Source: Pseudomonas khorasanensis
GTDB lineage: Bacteria > Pseudomonadota > Gammaproteobacteria > Pseudomonadales > Pseudomonadaceae
Direction of reading: 5' to 3'
DNA: 64,000 bases
Assembly: GCF_014268505.2 (NCBI RefSeq)
Contig: NZ_JABWQP020000002.1
Location: 496,001-560,000 of the forward strand
Part shown: piece after piece, positions 57,396 to 64,000 of the stretch
Position numbering within the stretch: position 1 is the first letter of the stretch
Layout: every line of letters begins with the position of its first letter
The notes under the pieces: model-generated
What the model was told of the DNA's origin: nothing
Databases searched by the model: none
What the model saw: the letters and a program-made list of their open reading frames with translations, nothing else
Translations under genes and position numbers: made by a program

Positions 57396-58034
57396 TCACA
57401 TCGACAGCATCAAACGTCCGGCGAAGAGAATCAGGATCACCCCCATGCTGCGCTCGAACCAGTGTCCCAGGCGCATGAACAGCACGCGCACTTTGTTGCT
57501 GGAGAAAAACAGCGCGACAATCACAAACCACAACGCATTGACGAAGCACATCCACAATCCATAAAACGCCTGTATTTGCAGCGGTGTTTCGGCGCTGATG
57601 ACCGTGGTGAAAATCGCCAGGAAAAACAGCGTGGCTTTGGGGTTGGTGGCGTTGGTCAGGAAGCCGGTGCTGAAAGCCTTGAACAGCGTTTGCTGAACCG
57701 GCGGTTCGTCAGCGGGTTTTTCTCCCTCCAGCGTCGATTTGGGTTTGCTACGAATCAGGCTGACGCCCAGATACAGAATGTAGGCTGCGCCGATGACCTT
57801 GGCCACGGTCAGCAACCACGGTGTGGTGTGCATCAAGGCGCCGACGCCGAGCAGGGTGTAAAGCACGTGCACGGAAATGCCTGCGCCGATGCCCAGTGCC
57901 GTGCAGATTCCCACGAGGCGGCCGAAGCGCACGCTTTGCCGGATGGTCACGGCGAAGTCAGGGCCGGGTGCGACCACGGCGAGAAAGTGGATGGTCGCCA
58001 ACGCGAGAAACTCGCCCAGGTAATTGGTAAACAT
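57396..58034 (-). CDS. LysE/RhtB-family amino-acid exporter
   Basis: A 212-residue inner-membrane protein with six helices. The family motif is at the start: FLALATIHFLAVVAPGPDFAVTIRQSVRFGRLVGICTALGIGAG, later FSTGFLTNATNPKATLFFLAIF. RhtB-type members export homoserine, threonine, leucine or other neutral amino acids. It starts one base after the stop of the oxygenase gene, so the two are coupled, which suggests it exports that enzyme's product or substrate. Confidence 0.9.
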   Translation of the reverse strand: MFTNYLGEFLALATIHFLAVVAPGPDFAVTIRQSVRFGRLVGICTALGIGAGISVHVLYTLLGVGALMHTTPWLLTVAKVIGAAYILYLGVSLIRSKPKSTLEGEKPADEPPVQQTLFKAFSTGFLTNATNPKATLFFLAIFTTVISAETPLQIQAFYGLWMCFVNALWFVIVALFFSSNKVRVLFMRLGHWFERSMGVILILFAGRLMLSM

Positions 58035-58035
58035 G

Positions 58036-58821
58036 TCAGCTCCAGAAAGTCAGAGGGGAAGCATTGCCGCGATAGCCGACAAAGAACGAAAGGCTCAGGC
58101 GTGGATCTGCCACGCCCGGCGTGACCGAGTGCATGCGGCGCGAATTGAACATGATGAAATCGCCGGGTTGCGGACGCACCTCAAGCGCGGGCGGGCCCAG
58201 CAACGACGGTTCAATGCCGTAACTGTCGCCGCGCATTTCATCGAATTGATCCGGCGTGATGTCGTCGTCCCACATCTGCAAAGCGCCGCCTTCGGTGGGC
58301 ATGTTCAGGTAGACGTTGCAGGCGAACTGCGCCTCCAGGCTGCGCGCCTGGAAGCTGTCCGGGGCGTCCTTGGCGAAGATGTCGTGGTGGGCGAGAAAGC
58401 ACACGCCAGGTTTGACCACGCGCGACAAGCCGACATACATCTTGCGCCCATAGAGATTTTCCAGGTGTGCACCGGCGGGCCAGGACTCATCAAGCATGCA
58501 GCGCAGGGTGTCGATCGGAGAGGAGTAGGGCGCGCAACGACTGCGCAGTTCGGCGATATTGCGGGTGGCGCGTTCGAAGTAGTCCTCAATCAGTAGCGGC
58601 TGGTTTTCTGCCTCATAAAATGCCATGCCGATGCGGCCGATGCTCGGTGCGTTGATGTAGCCTTCAAACCCCGGGGCGAGAATCTTTTCGCCAATTTCGA
58701 CCGCCAGCGACTCGGGCAAAAAGCGTTTGACGCGGATGGCGAGGACTTCTTCGTTGGCCAGTTTTTTTATGCACGTCTCATCGAGACGCTCGACGTCTAG
58801 CATCATTTTTTTTAGGTCCAT
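58036..58821 (-). CDS. 2-oxoglutarate/Fe(II)-dependent oxygenase
   Basis: A 261-residue cytosolic protein with the jelly-roll iron site: H145-x-D147 (FLAHHDIF), distal H231 (SRRMHSVTPG) ten residues before R241 (DPRLSLSF) that would bind 2-oxoglutarate. CNVYLNMPTEGGALQMWD lies between. Because the Asp is present, hydroxylation is more likely than halogenation. Substrate unknown; a free amino acid is suggested by the LysE partner. No ribosome site is visible before the ATG at 58821, where a palindrome CTATCGATAG sits instead. Weakly similar families include prolyl-hydroxylase-like enzymes. Confidence 0.82.
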   Translation of the reverse strand: MDLKKMMLDVERLDETCIKKLANEEVLAIRVKRFLPESLAVEIGEKILAPGFEGYINAPSIGRIGMAFYEAENQPLLIEDYFERATRNIAELRSRCAPYSSPIDTLRCMLDESWPAGAHLENLYGRKMYVGLSRVVKPGVCFLAHHDIFAKDAPDSFQARSLEAQFACNVYLNMPTEGGALQMWDDDITPDQFDEMRGDSYGIEPSLLGPPALEVRPQPGDFIMFNSRRMHSVTPGVADPRLSLSFFVGYRGNASPLTFWS

Positions 58822-58891
58822 CTATCGATAGTCAACGGAACCGACGAGTGCGGTTCCCCGGCGTCGGACGCTGCGCGACGGCAGCGTCCGA
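58822..58891 (-). promoter_or_regulatory. Structured leader of the oxygenase gene
   Basis: Three inverted repeats fill the gap: TCGGACGCTGC-GCGACG-GCAGCGTCCGA (58864-58891), GGAACCG-ACGAGTG-CGGTTCC (58837-58857) and CTATCGATAG (58822-58831), the last touching the start codon. The first could be an attenuator or the end of the editing-protein message; no T-run follows. Confidence 0.6.
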
Positions 58892-58896
58892 AATGC

Positions 58897-59523
58897 TCAA
58901 TCCACGCTGTAGTGGACGGAAAGCGTGCCCTTCTTGTGCGAAAGGGAAGCGATCGTGACGGTGCCCAGATCCTTCAGGCTGCGTACATGGGTGCCACCGC
59001 AGCCATAGGCCGGCAGTTCACCAAAACTAATTTCCCGTGCGCCTTCGCGCAGCGACGTCAGGCGCGGCAAATCGTGTTCGATCCACCGTTCGATACCGTG
59101 CTGAATGGTTGGCGCATCGACGTCTTGAGCGGTATCGCCCGGCTTGAATTGCACCCGGCCTTCGTCCGGCCAGTGGTGCGCCTTGATCGGCATCCAGCCC
59201 ATGGCCTGAACGAGATGACCGATCAAGTGACCGGCCGAATGCATGCGCGTGTTGAAGCGCCGGCGCTCCTCATCGATACGGATAATGGTCATGCCGAGCG
59301 GGACCGGACGGTCGACGAAGTGAACAATGCGTTCCGGTTCCTGCACCACCCGAGATATACGGCTTTCACCGATCCAGCCGGTATCGCAGGGCTGGCCGCC
59401 GCCTTGTGGATGGAACAAAGTAGCGCGCAGCACTACGGCAAATTCATTCTCGTGGGGTGTGCAGTCGAGGACTTCGACATTCGCCTTGAGATCATCACTG
59501 TGAAAAAACAGGCGAAGCGTCAT
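58897..59523 (-). CDS. Alanyl-tRNA editing protein, AlaX-like
   Basis: A 208-residue freestanding homologue of the AlaRS editing domain. The glycine-rich segment is LFHPQGGGQPCDTG; zinc ligands are H95 and H99 (MHSAGH), and C175 and H179 (CGGTH). Such proteins deacylate mischarged Ser- or Gly-tRNA-Ala, and related ones act on other noncognate amino acids. The start at 59523 is preferred over 59598 since the family begins MTLRLFF. It is upstream of the oxygenase-LysE genes on the same strand and divergent from a LysR gene. Confidence 0.87.
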   Translation of the reverse strand: MTLRLFFHSDDLKANVEVLDCTPHENEFAVVLRATLFHPQGGGQPCDTGWIGESRISRVVQEPERIVHFVDRPVPLGMTIIRIDEERRRFNTRMHSAGHLIGHLVQAMGWMPIKAHHWPDEGRVQFKPGDTAQDVDAPTIQHGIERWIEHDLPRLTSLREGAREISFGELPAYGCGGTHVRSLKDLGTVTIASLSHKKGTLSVHYSVD

Positions 59524-59612
59524 TTTCCGTGCCCTGATCGAAAGTCTGTTTTTATTATATGAATCGTGCAATAACGTGATAATCCATTCGAACATCAAAG
59601 GACTTGTGCGTT

Positions 59613-60611
59613 GTGAGCATCAATCTCCCGTTGCCACTGCTGGGTGAAATGGCGATTTTCGTCAAGGTTGTCGAGACCGGCAGCTTCTCCGAAGCGGCCC
59701 GGCAGATGGGCTCGTCACCCTCGGCGGTCAGTCGCAGCATTTCCCGCCTGGAAAAAGCCCTGGCCACGCGTTTGCTGCAACGCACCACGCGCAAGCTGCG
59801 CTTGAGCGATGGCGGCGAAGAGGTGTTCAAGCGCTGCCAGGAAATGGTTAGCGCCGCCAGGTCAGTCATGGAAGTCAGCGGCCAGTTCACCCACGAAGCA
59901 GAAGGTCTGGTGCGGGTCAGCGTGCCTAAAGCCGTCGGCCGTTTTGTGATTCATCCGCACATGCCGGAATTTCTGCGGCGTTATCCCAAGGTTGATGTCG
60001 AGTTGCTGCTGGAGGATCGCCAGGTCGACTTGATTGATGATCACGTTGACCTGGCCATTCGCATCACCGATCGCCCACCCGCCGGGCTGGTCGGGCGGCA
60101 GTTGCTGACCATCGACCATTTACTCTGCGCCACGCCGCAATACCTGGCCGAACACGGTACGCCGACGCATCCCCACGACCTGCTCAACCACAGCTGCATT
60201 TATCTGGGCGAAACCCCGAGCGATGCGCGCTGGAAATTCAAGAAGGGCAGCAAGGCGGTGACCGTCGGTGTGCGTGGGCGATATGCGGCCAATCACACCG
60301 GGGTGCGGTTGGGGGCGGTTTTGCAGCATATTGGTATTGGCAGTCTGCCGTATTTCACGGCGCGTTATGCGCTGGAGCAGAAGCTGATTGTGCAGGTGTT
60401 GCCGGACTGGACGTTTCTGGCTTCCTATCACGGCGGGTTGTGGTTGTTGCATTCGCCGACGCGTTATTTGCCGCCGAAGTTACGGGTTTTTATTGATTAT
60501 CTGGTGGAGTGTCTGGAGAAGGAGCCGACGCTGGGCAAGCCTGGGAAATCGGCCGGCGCGAGCAATGTGGCTGTGGCGTACGAGCTGCCTGAGAGTGAGG
60601 GGTTGCTTTGA
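59613..60611 (+). CDS. LysR-family transcriptional regulator
   Basis: A 332-residue regulator. Winged helix at residues 10-68 (GEMAIFVKVVETGSFSEAARQMGSSPSAVSRSISRLEKALATRLLQRTTRKLRLSDGGEEVF), then a type-2 periplasmic-binding-like effector domain (VRVSVPKAVGRFVIHPHMPEFLRRYPKVDVELLLEDRQVDLIDDHVDLAIR). It is of the CrgA/DsdC-like subgroup. A GTG start at 59613 follows AAAGGA; a TTG at 59604 is an alternative. The 89-bp gap to the divergent AlaX-type gene includes an AT-rich stretch, so it likely controls that cluster and itself. Confidence 0.88.
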   Translation: MSINLPLPLLGEMAIFVKVVETGSFSEAARQMGSSPSAVSRSISRLEKALATRLLQRTTRKLRLSDGGEEVFKRCQEMVSAARSVMEVSGQFTHEAEGLVRVSVPKAVGRFVIHPHMPEFLRRYPKVDVELLLEDRQVDLIDDHVDLAIRITDRPPAGLVGRQLLTIDHLLCATPQYLAEHGTPTHPHDLLNHSCIYLGETPSDARWKFKKGSKAVTVGVRGRYAANHTGVRLGAVLQHIGIGSLPYFTARYALEQKLIVQVLPDWTFLASYHGGLWLLHSPTRYLPPKLRVFIDYLVECLEKEPTLGKPGKSAGASNVAVAYELPESEGLL

Positions 60612-60665
60612 GGTTTCGGGTGAATATCCGTTGCTTCGGGTGTTACTTCTGGCGGTTTCGCAATT

Positions 60666-60720
60666 GATCGTTCCCACGCTCTGCGTGGGAATGCAGCCTT
60701 CGACGCTCCGCGTCATGACG
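60666..60720. repeat. Half copy of the large palindromic element
   Basis: GATCGTTCCCACGCTCTGCG, then GGGAATGCAGCC...GACGCTCCGCGTC, matching the first half of the element at 28730; the second half is missing. Confidence 0.75.
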
Positions 60721-60791
60721 TTGTCCGATCCTGTCTGGGCGATAGAGCCAGGAACCCGGGACGATCCGGGGGAGGGCTTTTGATCTTGAAA

Positions 60792-60826
60792 AAAAGGCCC
60801 GCATGGAATCACCATGCGGGCCTTTT
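60792..60826. terminator. Bidirectional terminator
   Basis: AAAAGGCCCGCATGG-AATCA-CCATGCGGGCCTTTT, a perfect 15-bp stem between the converging LysR gene and the gene ending at 60843. Confidence 0.9.
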
Positions 60827-60842
60827 CATTAGCGTTTTAATA

Positions 60843-61250
60843 TCAGTGCTTGCTGTCCTGTGCGGACATGGCCAGCAGTTGTTTTTCCTGATTCCAGTCG
60901 AACGGTTCGTCGTTCTGTTCGGCTTCGTAGCGGCGTTCTTCCAGTGCCTGGTACAGGTCGATTTCTTCGTCGGACAGGTAGTGCAGGCAATCACCTGCGA
61001 AGAACCACAGCAGATCGCGTGGGATCAGGTGGGCGATTTGCGGGTAGCGGCTGATCACTTGGGTCAGGATGTCCTGGCCCAGGTACTGGCTTTCAATGGG
61101 ATCGATTGGCAGCGATGCCAGCAGTTCGTCGAAGCGCTCGAGGAACAGGGCATGGCTTTCTTCGGGCACTTGTTCGGCGTCACCCACGGCGACCAGGATA
61201 CTGCGCAGGTGGTCGAGCAACACGAGATGATCGGCAACGACGTTGGACAC
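60843..61250 (-). CDS. Conserved hypothetical protein upstream partner of fadE
   Basis: A 135-residue acidic cytosolic protein (VSNVVADHLVLLDHLRSIL then EESHALFLERFDELLASLPIDPIESQYLGQDILTQVISRYPQIAHLIPRDLLWFFAGDCLHYLSDEEIDLYQALEERRYEAE). GTG start at 61250 is chosen with GAGGAC eight bases upstream. It is probably the PA2816-type protein that follows fadE in P. aeruginosa, sometimes labelled PA2817; function not known to me. Directly downstream of fadE (73 bp gap), so likely cotranscribed. Confidence 0.75.
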   Translation of the reverse strand: MSNVVADHLVLLDHLRSILVAVGDAEQVPEESHALFLERFDELLASLPIDPIESQYLGQDILTQVISRYPQIAHLIPRDLLWFFAGDCLHYLSDEEIDLYQALEERRYEAEQNDEPFDWNQEKQLLAMSAQDSKH

Positions 61251-61323
61251 GAGATAAGTCCTCAAGAGCAAAACGGGCGCGGGAGTATAAAGCCCTCGCG
61301 CCGTTTTTTCACAAAAACCAGGA

Positions 61324-63771
61324 TCAGCGGACTTTGCCCTCTGCCTGTTTCAGTTCCTCCTTGTCGAAATCATCGACGTCGATCACCTTGCGGCGTGCTG
61401 CTTCGGCGTCGCGCAAGCTCTGCGCTTCCACCGCTTGCAGTACGCCCGCTTCGAGTGCCGCGTCGATGGCGTGTTCGCCTGCCGCCGGCTTGACCTGGCC
61501 GCTTTTCAGCGCGGTGTGCAGCCTTTTGTGCAGCGGTTGCGCAGCGCTCAGCAGGTCGCTGGCGTGTTGCAGCGCGCCCACTGCATCGTCCGGTGATTGC
61601 GGGCGATAGCAGCCGGCGAGCAATTCTTCCAGTGCCGGATCGCCCTTGGCTCGACCGATCACCGCAGCGACTTCGGCGCCAAGTTTGTCCGACGGGCCTT
61701 TGTGACGACGGCCGAAGGGAAACACGATGACCCGCAGCAGGCAGCCGAACACTTTGTTGGGGAAGTTACTCAGCAGCTCATCCAGCGCACGCTCTGATTG
61801 GCCAAGACTTTCTTCCATGGCCCAGCGGAACAGTGGCTCCATGTACGCCGGCGAATCCAGATCGTGATAACGCTTGAGCGCGGCGGAGGCCAGATACAGG
61901 TTGCTCAACACATCGCCCAGGCGTGCCGACAGACGCTCGCGGCGTTTCAGTTCGCCGCCCAACAGCATCATGCTGAAGTCGGCGAGCAAGGCAAATGCTG
62001 CGGCCTGGCGGTTGAGGGCGCGGAAGTAGCCTTGACTGATCCGGTCACCCGGCGCGTGTTCGAAGTGGCCAAGTCCCAGGTTCAACACCAGCGTGCTGGC
62101 CGCATTGCTGACGGCGAAGCCGATGTGTTTGAGCAGCAGGCCATCGAACTCCTTCAGCGCCTGGTCTTTGTCTTCGCGACCGGCCAGGGCCATTTCCTTG
62201 AGTACGAACGGATGGCAGCGGATCGCGCCCTGACCGAAGATCATCAGGTTGCGCGACAGGATGTTCGCGCCTTCGACGGTGATGAAAATCGGCGCGCCAT
62301 TCCAGCTACGGCCCAGGTAATTGTTCGGCCCCATGATGATGGCTTTGCCGCCGTGCACATCCATGGCGTGGCTGATGCATTCGCGGCCGCGTTCGGTGAG
62401 GTGGTATTTGAGGATCGCCGACAGCACCGAAGGTTTTTCGCCTAGATCGACCGCGTTGGCGGTGAGCATTCGCGCGGCGTCCATCATCCACGCGTTGCCG
62501 CCAATGCGCGCCATCGCTTCCTGAATGCCTTCGAAGGCGGACAGCGGCACATTGAACTGTTCACGTATCTGCGCGTACTGCCCGGTCACCAGACTGGTGA
62601 ACTTGGCGGCGCCGGTACCGACTGCAGGCAATGAAATCGAACGCCCGACGGACAGGCAGTTCATCAGCATCATCCAGCCTTTGCCGAGCATTTCCTGCCC
62701 GCCGATGAGGAAGTCCAGCGGAATGAATACGTCTTTACCGGAGTTGGGGCCGTTCATGAACGCAGCCCCCAGTGGCAGGTGGCGTCGGCCGATTTCCACG
62801 CCTGCTGTATCGGTGGGAATCAGGGCCAGACTGATGCCCAGATCTTCCTCTTCACCCAGCAGATGATCCGGGTCGTAGGCCTTGAAGGCCAGTCCGAGCA
62901 GGGTAGCGACCGGGCCGAGGGTGATGTAGCGCTTTTCCCAGTTCAGGCGCAGGCCGATGACTTCTTCACCTTCCCATTCGCCCTTGCAAATAATCCCGGT
63001 GTCGGGCATTGCACCCGCGTCGGAACCGGCCAACGGGCCGGTGAGGGCGAAGCACGGGATGTCGTCGCCACGTGCCAGACGCGGCAGGTAATGATTGCGT
63101 TGTTCTTCGGTGCCGTAATGCAGCAGCAGTTCGGCCGGGCCGAGGGAGTTGGGCACCATCACGGTAGACGCGAGGTCGCCGCTGCGCGTCGCCAGTTTCA
63201 TTGCCACTTGCGAGTGAGCGTAGGCAGAGAAGCCTTTGCCGCCATATTCCTTGGGGATGATCAGGGCGAAGAAGCCATGTTCCTTGATGTGCGTCCACGC
63301 TTCTGGCGGCAGGTCCATTGACTGGCCGATCTGCCAGTCACTGACCATTGCGCAGAGCTCTTCGGTCGGGCCATCGATGAACGCTTGTTCCTCTTCGCTC
63401 AGTTGCACCTTGGGATAGGACAGGAGTTTGTCCCAGTCCGGACGGCCGCTGAACAGCTCGCCATCCCACCACACGGTGCCGGCATCGATCGCGTCGTGTT
63501 CGGTCTGCGACATCGGCGGCAGGGTTTTGCGGAACCAGTTGAACAACGGCGCGGTGAAATGCTGGCGGCGCAGGTCTGGCAGCAGCAACGGCGCGGCGAT
63601 GGCCGCCAGCAAGATCCAGAACACCGCCAGCAGCCAGCCCGGCGCGTGACTGAAAATCCCCATCGCCACCAGATAGGCGGCAACAATGCCCAACGCGGGC
63701 AGCGGGGCGATGCGTCGATGGGCGATATACGCCACGCCGACGATCAAAACCAGTATCCACAACAACAGCAT
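61324..63771 (-). CDS. fadE: Acyl-CoA dehydrogenase FadE
   Basis: An 815-residue enzyme, the length of E. coli FadE (814), much longer than ordinary acyl-CoA dehydrogenases because of an N-terminal membrane segment (helices about residues 2-20, 25-45 and 49-70) and a C-terminal extension. Catalytic-domain motifs: CFALTGPLAGSDAGAMPD, SVGRSISLPAVGTGAAK, GKAIIMGPNNYLGR and ITVEGANILSRNLMIFGQGAIRCHPF. It performs the first oxidation of fatty-acid beta-oxidation. The ATG at 63771 follows GGAGGA; the frame extends seven codons upstream. P. aeruginosa PA2815 is the same type. Confidence 0.94.
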   Translation of the reverse strand: MLLLWILVLIVGVAYIAHRRIAPLPALGIVAAYLVAMGIFSHAPGWLLAVFWILLAAIAAPLLLPDLRRQHFTAPLFNWFRKTLPPMSQTEHDAIDAGTVWWDGELFSGRPDWDKLLSYPKVQLSEEEQAFIDGPTEELCAMVSDWQIGQSMDLPPEAWTHIKEHGFFALIIPKEYGGKGFSAYAHSQVAMKLATRSGDLASTVMVPNSLGPAELLLHYGTEEQRNHYLPRLARGDDIPCFALTGPLAGSDAGAMPDTGIICKGEWEGEEVIGLRLNWEKRYITLGPVATLLGLAFKAYDPDHLLGEEEDLGISLALIPTDTAGVEIGRRHLPLGAAFMNGPNSGKDVFIPLDFLIGGQEMLGKGWMMLMNCLSVGRSISLPAVGTGAAKFTSLVTGQYAQIREQFNVPLSAFEGIQEAMARIGGNAWMMDAARMLTANAVDLGEKPSVLSAILKYHLTERGRECISHAMDVHGGKAIIMGPNNYLGRSWNGAPIFITVEGANILSRNLMIFGQGAIRCHPFVLKEMALAGREDKDQALKEFDGLLLKHIGFAVSNAASTLVLNLGLGHFEHAPGDRISQGYFRALNRQAAAFALLADFSMMLLGGELKRRERLSARLGDVLSNLYLASAALKRYHDLDSPAYMEPLFRWAMEESLGQSERALDELLSNFPNKVFGCLLRVIVFPFGRRHKGPSDKLGAEVAAVIGRAKGDPALEELLAGCYRPQSPDDAVGALQHASDLLSAAQPLHKRLHTALKSGQVKPAAGEHAIDAALEAGVLQAVEAQSLRDAEAARRKVIDVDDFDKEELKQAEGKVR

Positions 63772-63792
63772 ATTCAGTCCTCCGTGAACCAA

Positions 63793-64000
63793 GGCAAATC
63801 AACCCTCCAGAGCTTAGACGGCATCTGTCAAACCGGGTGGTCAGAGCATGGTGATTGATATCGTGGGAAACCCCGGATGGTTTTCGTAGGTTCGGTGGGC
63901 AACACGTGTGGGAAATCGTTCGTTGCTGCGCAGCTTTGCTTTCACGTTTGGCCGAAACGTCGTTAGGTCTGTGCTCAGGCTGTCGCTAGACTCGTGGCTT
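63793..64000. other. Non-coding end of the window with a small palindrome
   Basis: No gene is supported in this stretch. ACGTTT-GGCCG-AAACGT (63944-63960) is a perfect 6-bp-arm inverted repeat about 170 bp upstream of fadE, possibly belonging to a divergent gene outside the window. No convincing PsrA-type site (GAAAC...GTTTC direction) was found. Confidence 0.4.

Overview
The window is a gene-dense, GC-rich chromosomal segment of a fluorescent Pseudomonas, most likely of the P. fluorescens group. The evidence is the gene content and order (oprH-phoP-phoQ...dctA; ldhA-gacS; a pirRS-like pair-cysM-rlmD-relA-mazG; fabB-fabA-hybrid kinase...gpsA), which follows P. aeruginosa blocks as I remember them, together with many paired REP palindromes with the core GCGAGCAGGCTCGC that fill intergenic gaps. 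No database search was possible, so orthology statements rest on sequence recall and synteny.

Layout. 1-8.3 kb: end of a dienelactone hydrolase gene, the PhoP-type oprH-phoP-phoQ operon behind five 11-bp-phased repeats, an AraC regulator, dctA behind a sigma-54 promoter with two upstream palindromes, a CoA transferase, and sprT. 8.4-15.6 kb: housekeeping genes (Yip1-type membrane protein, ttcA, Tag-like glycosylase, DUF2069, wrbA, arsC, thioredoxin lipoprotein, META lipoprotein, ldhA). 15.6-28.5 kb: gacS, a PirR/PirS-like two-component pair, a YhcG-type nuclease where P. aeruginosa has pirA, cysM-rlmD, relA, mazG and a DUF2058 gene. 28.7-38 kb: fabB-fabA, then a tightly packed minus-strand set of TonB receptor, periplasmic binding protein and hybrid kinase, then gpsA and sixA. 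38-47 kb: acyl-CoA ligase and thioesterase behind a palindromic operator, an orphan TccC/Rhs toxin gene, two alpha/beta hydrolases, a DUF4892 gene and an AI-2E-family membrane protein. 47-54.6 kb: pyrF, two oxidoreductases, a MocR regulator and an HBM chemoreceptor. 54.8-64 kb: a tandem tRNA-Glu/tRNA-Gly cluster, an M20 dipeptidase, a cluster of LysE exporter, 2OG-Fe(II) oxygenase, AlaX-type editing protein and LysR regulator, and fadE.

How parts connect. Signal transduction is concentrated here: PhoPQ (Mg/cationic peptide response), GacS (master switch to secondary metabolism through RsmX/Y/Z in relatives), a PirRS-like pair, and a likely PA1611 orthologue, which in P. aeruginosa touches the same Gac network through RetS. 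RelA and a tRNA promoter with a GC-rich discriminator represent the stringent response. Accessory or less conserved content is limited to the YhcG nuclease, the TccC toxin gene, perhaps the oxygenase/exporter/editing cluster, and the REP-type repeats.

The most interesting candidates for undescribed biology are (a) the receptor-binding protein-hybrid kinase operon as an envelope-spanning relay, (b) the oxygenase-LysE-AlaX-LysR cluster as a possible noncanonical amino-acid production/export/self-protection module with a highly structured leader, and (c) the orphan TccC toxin with its own variable C-terminal domain.
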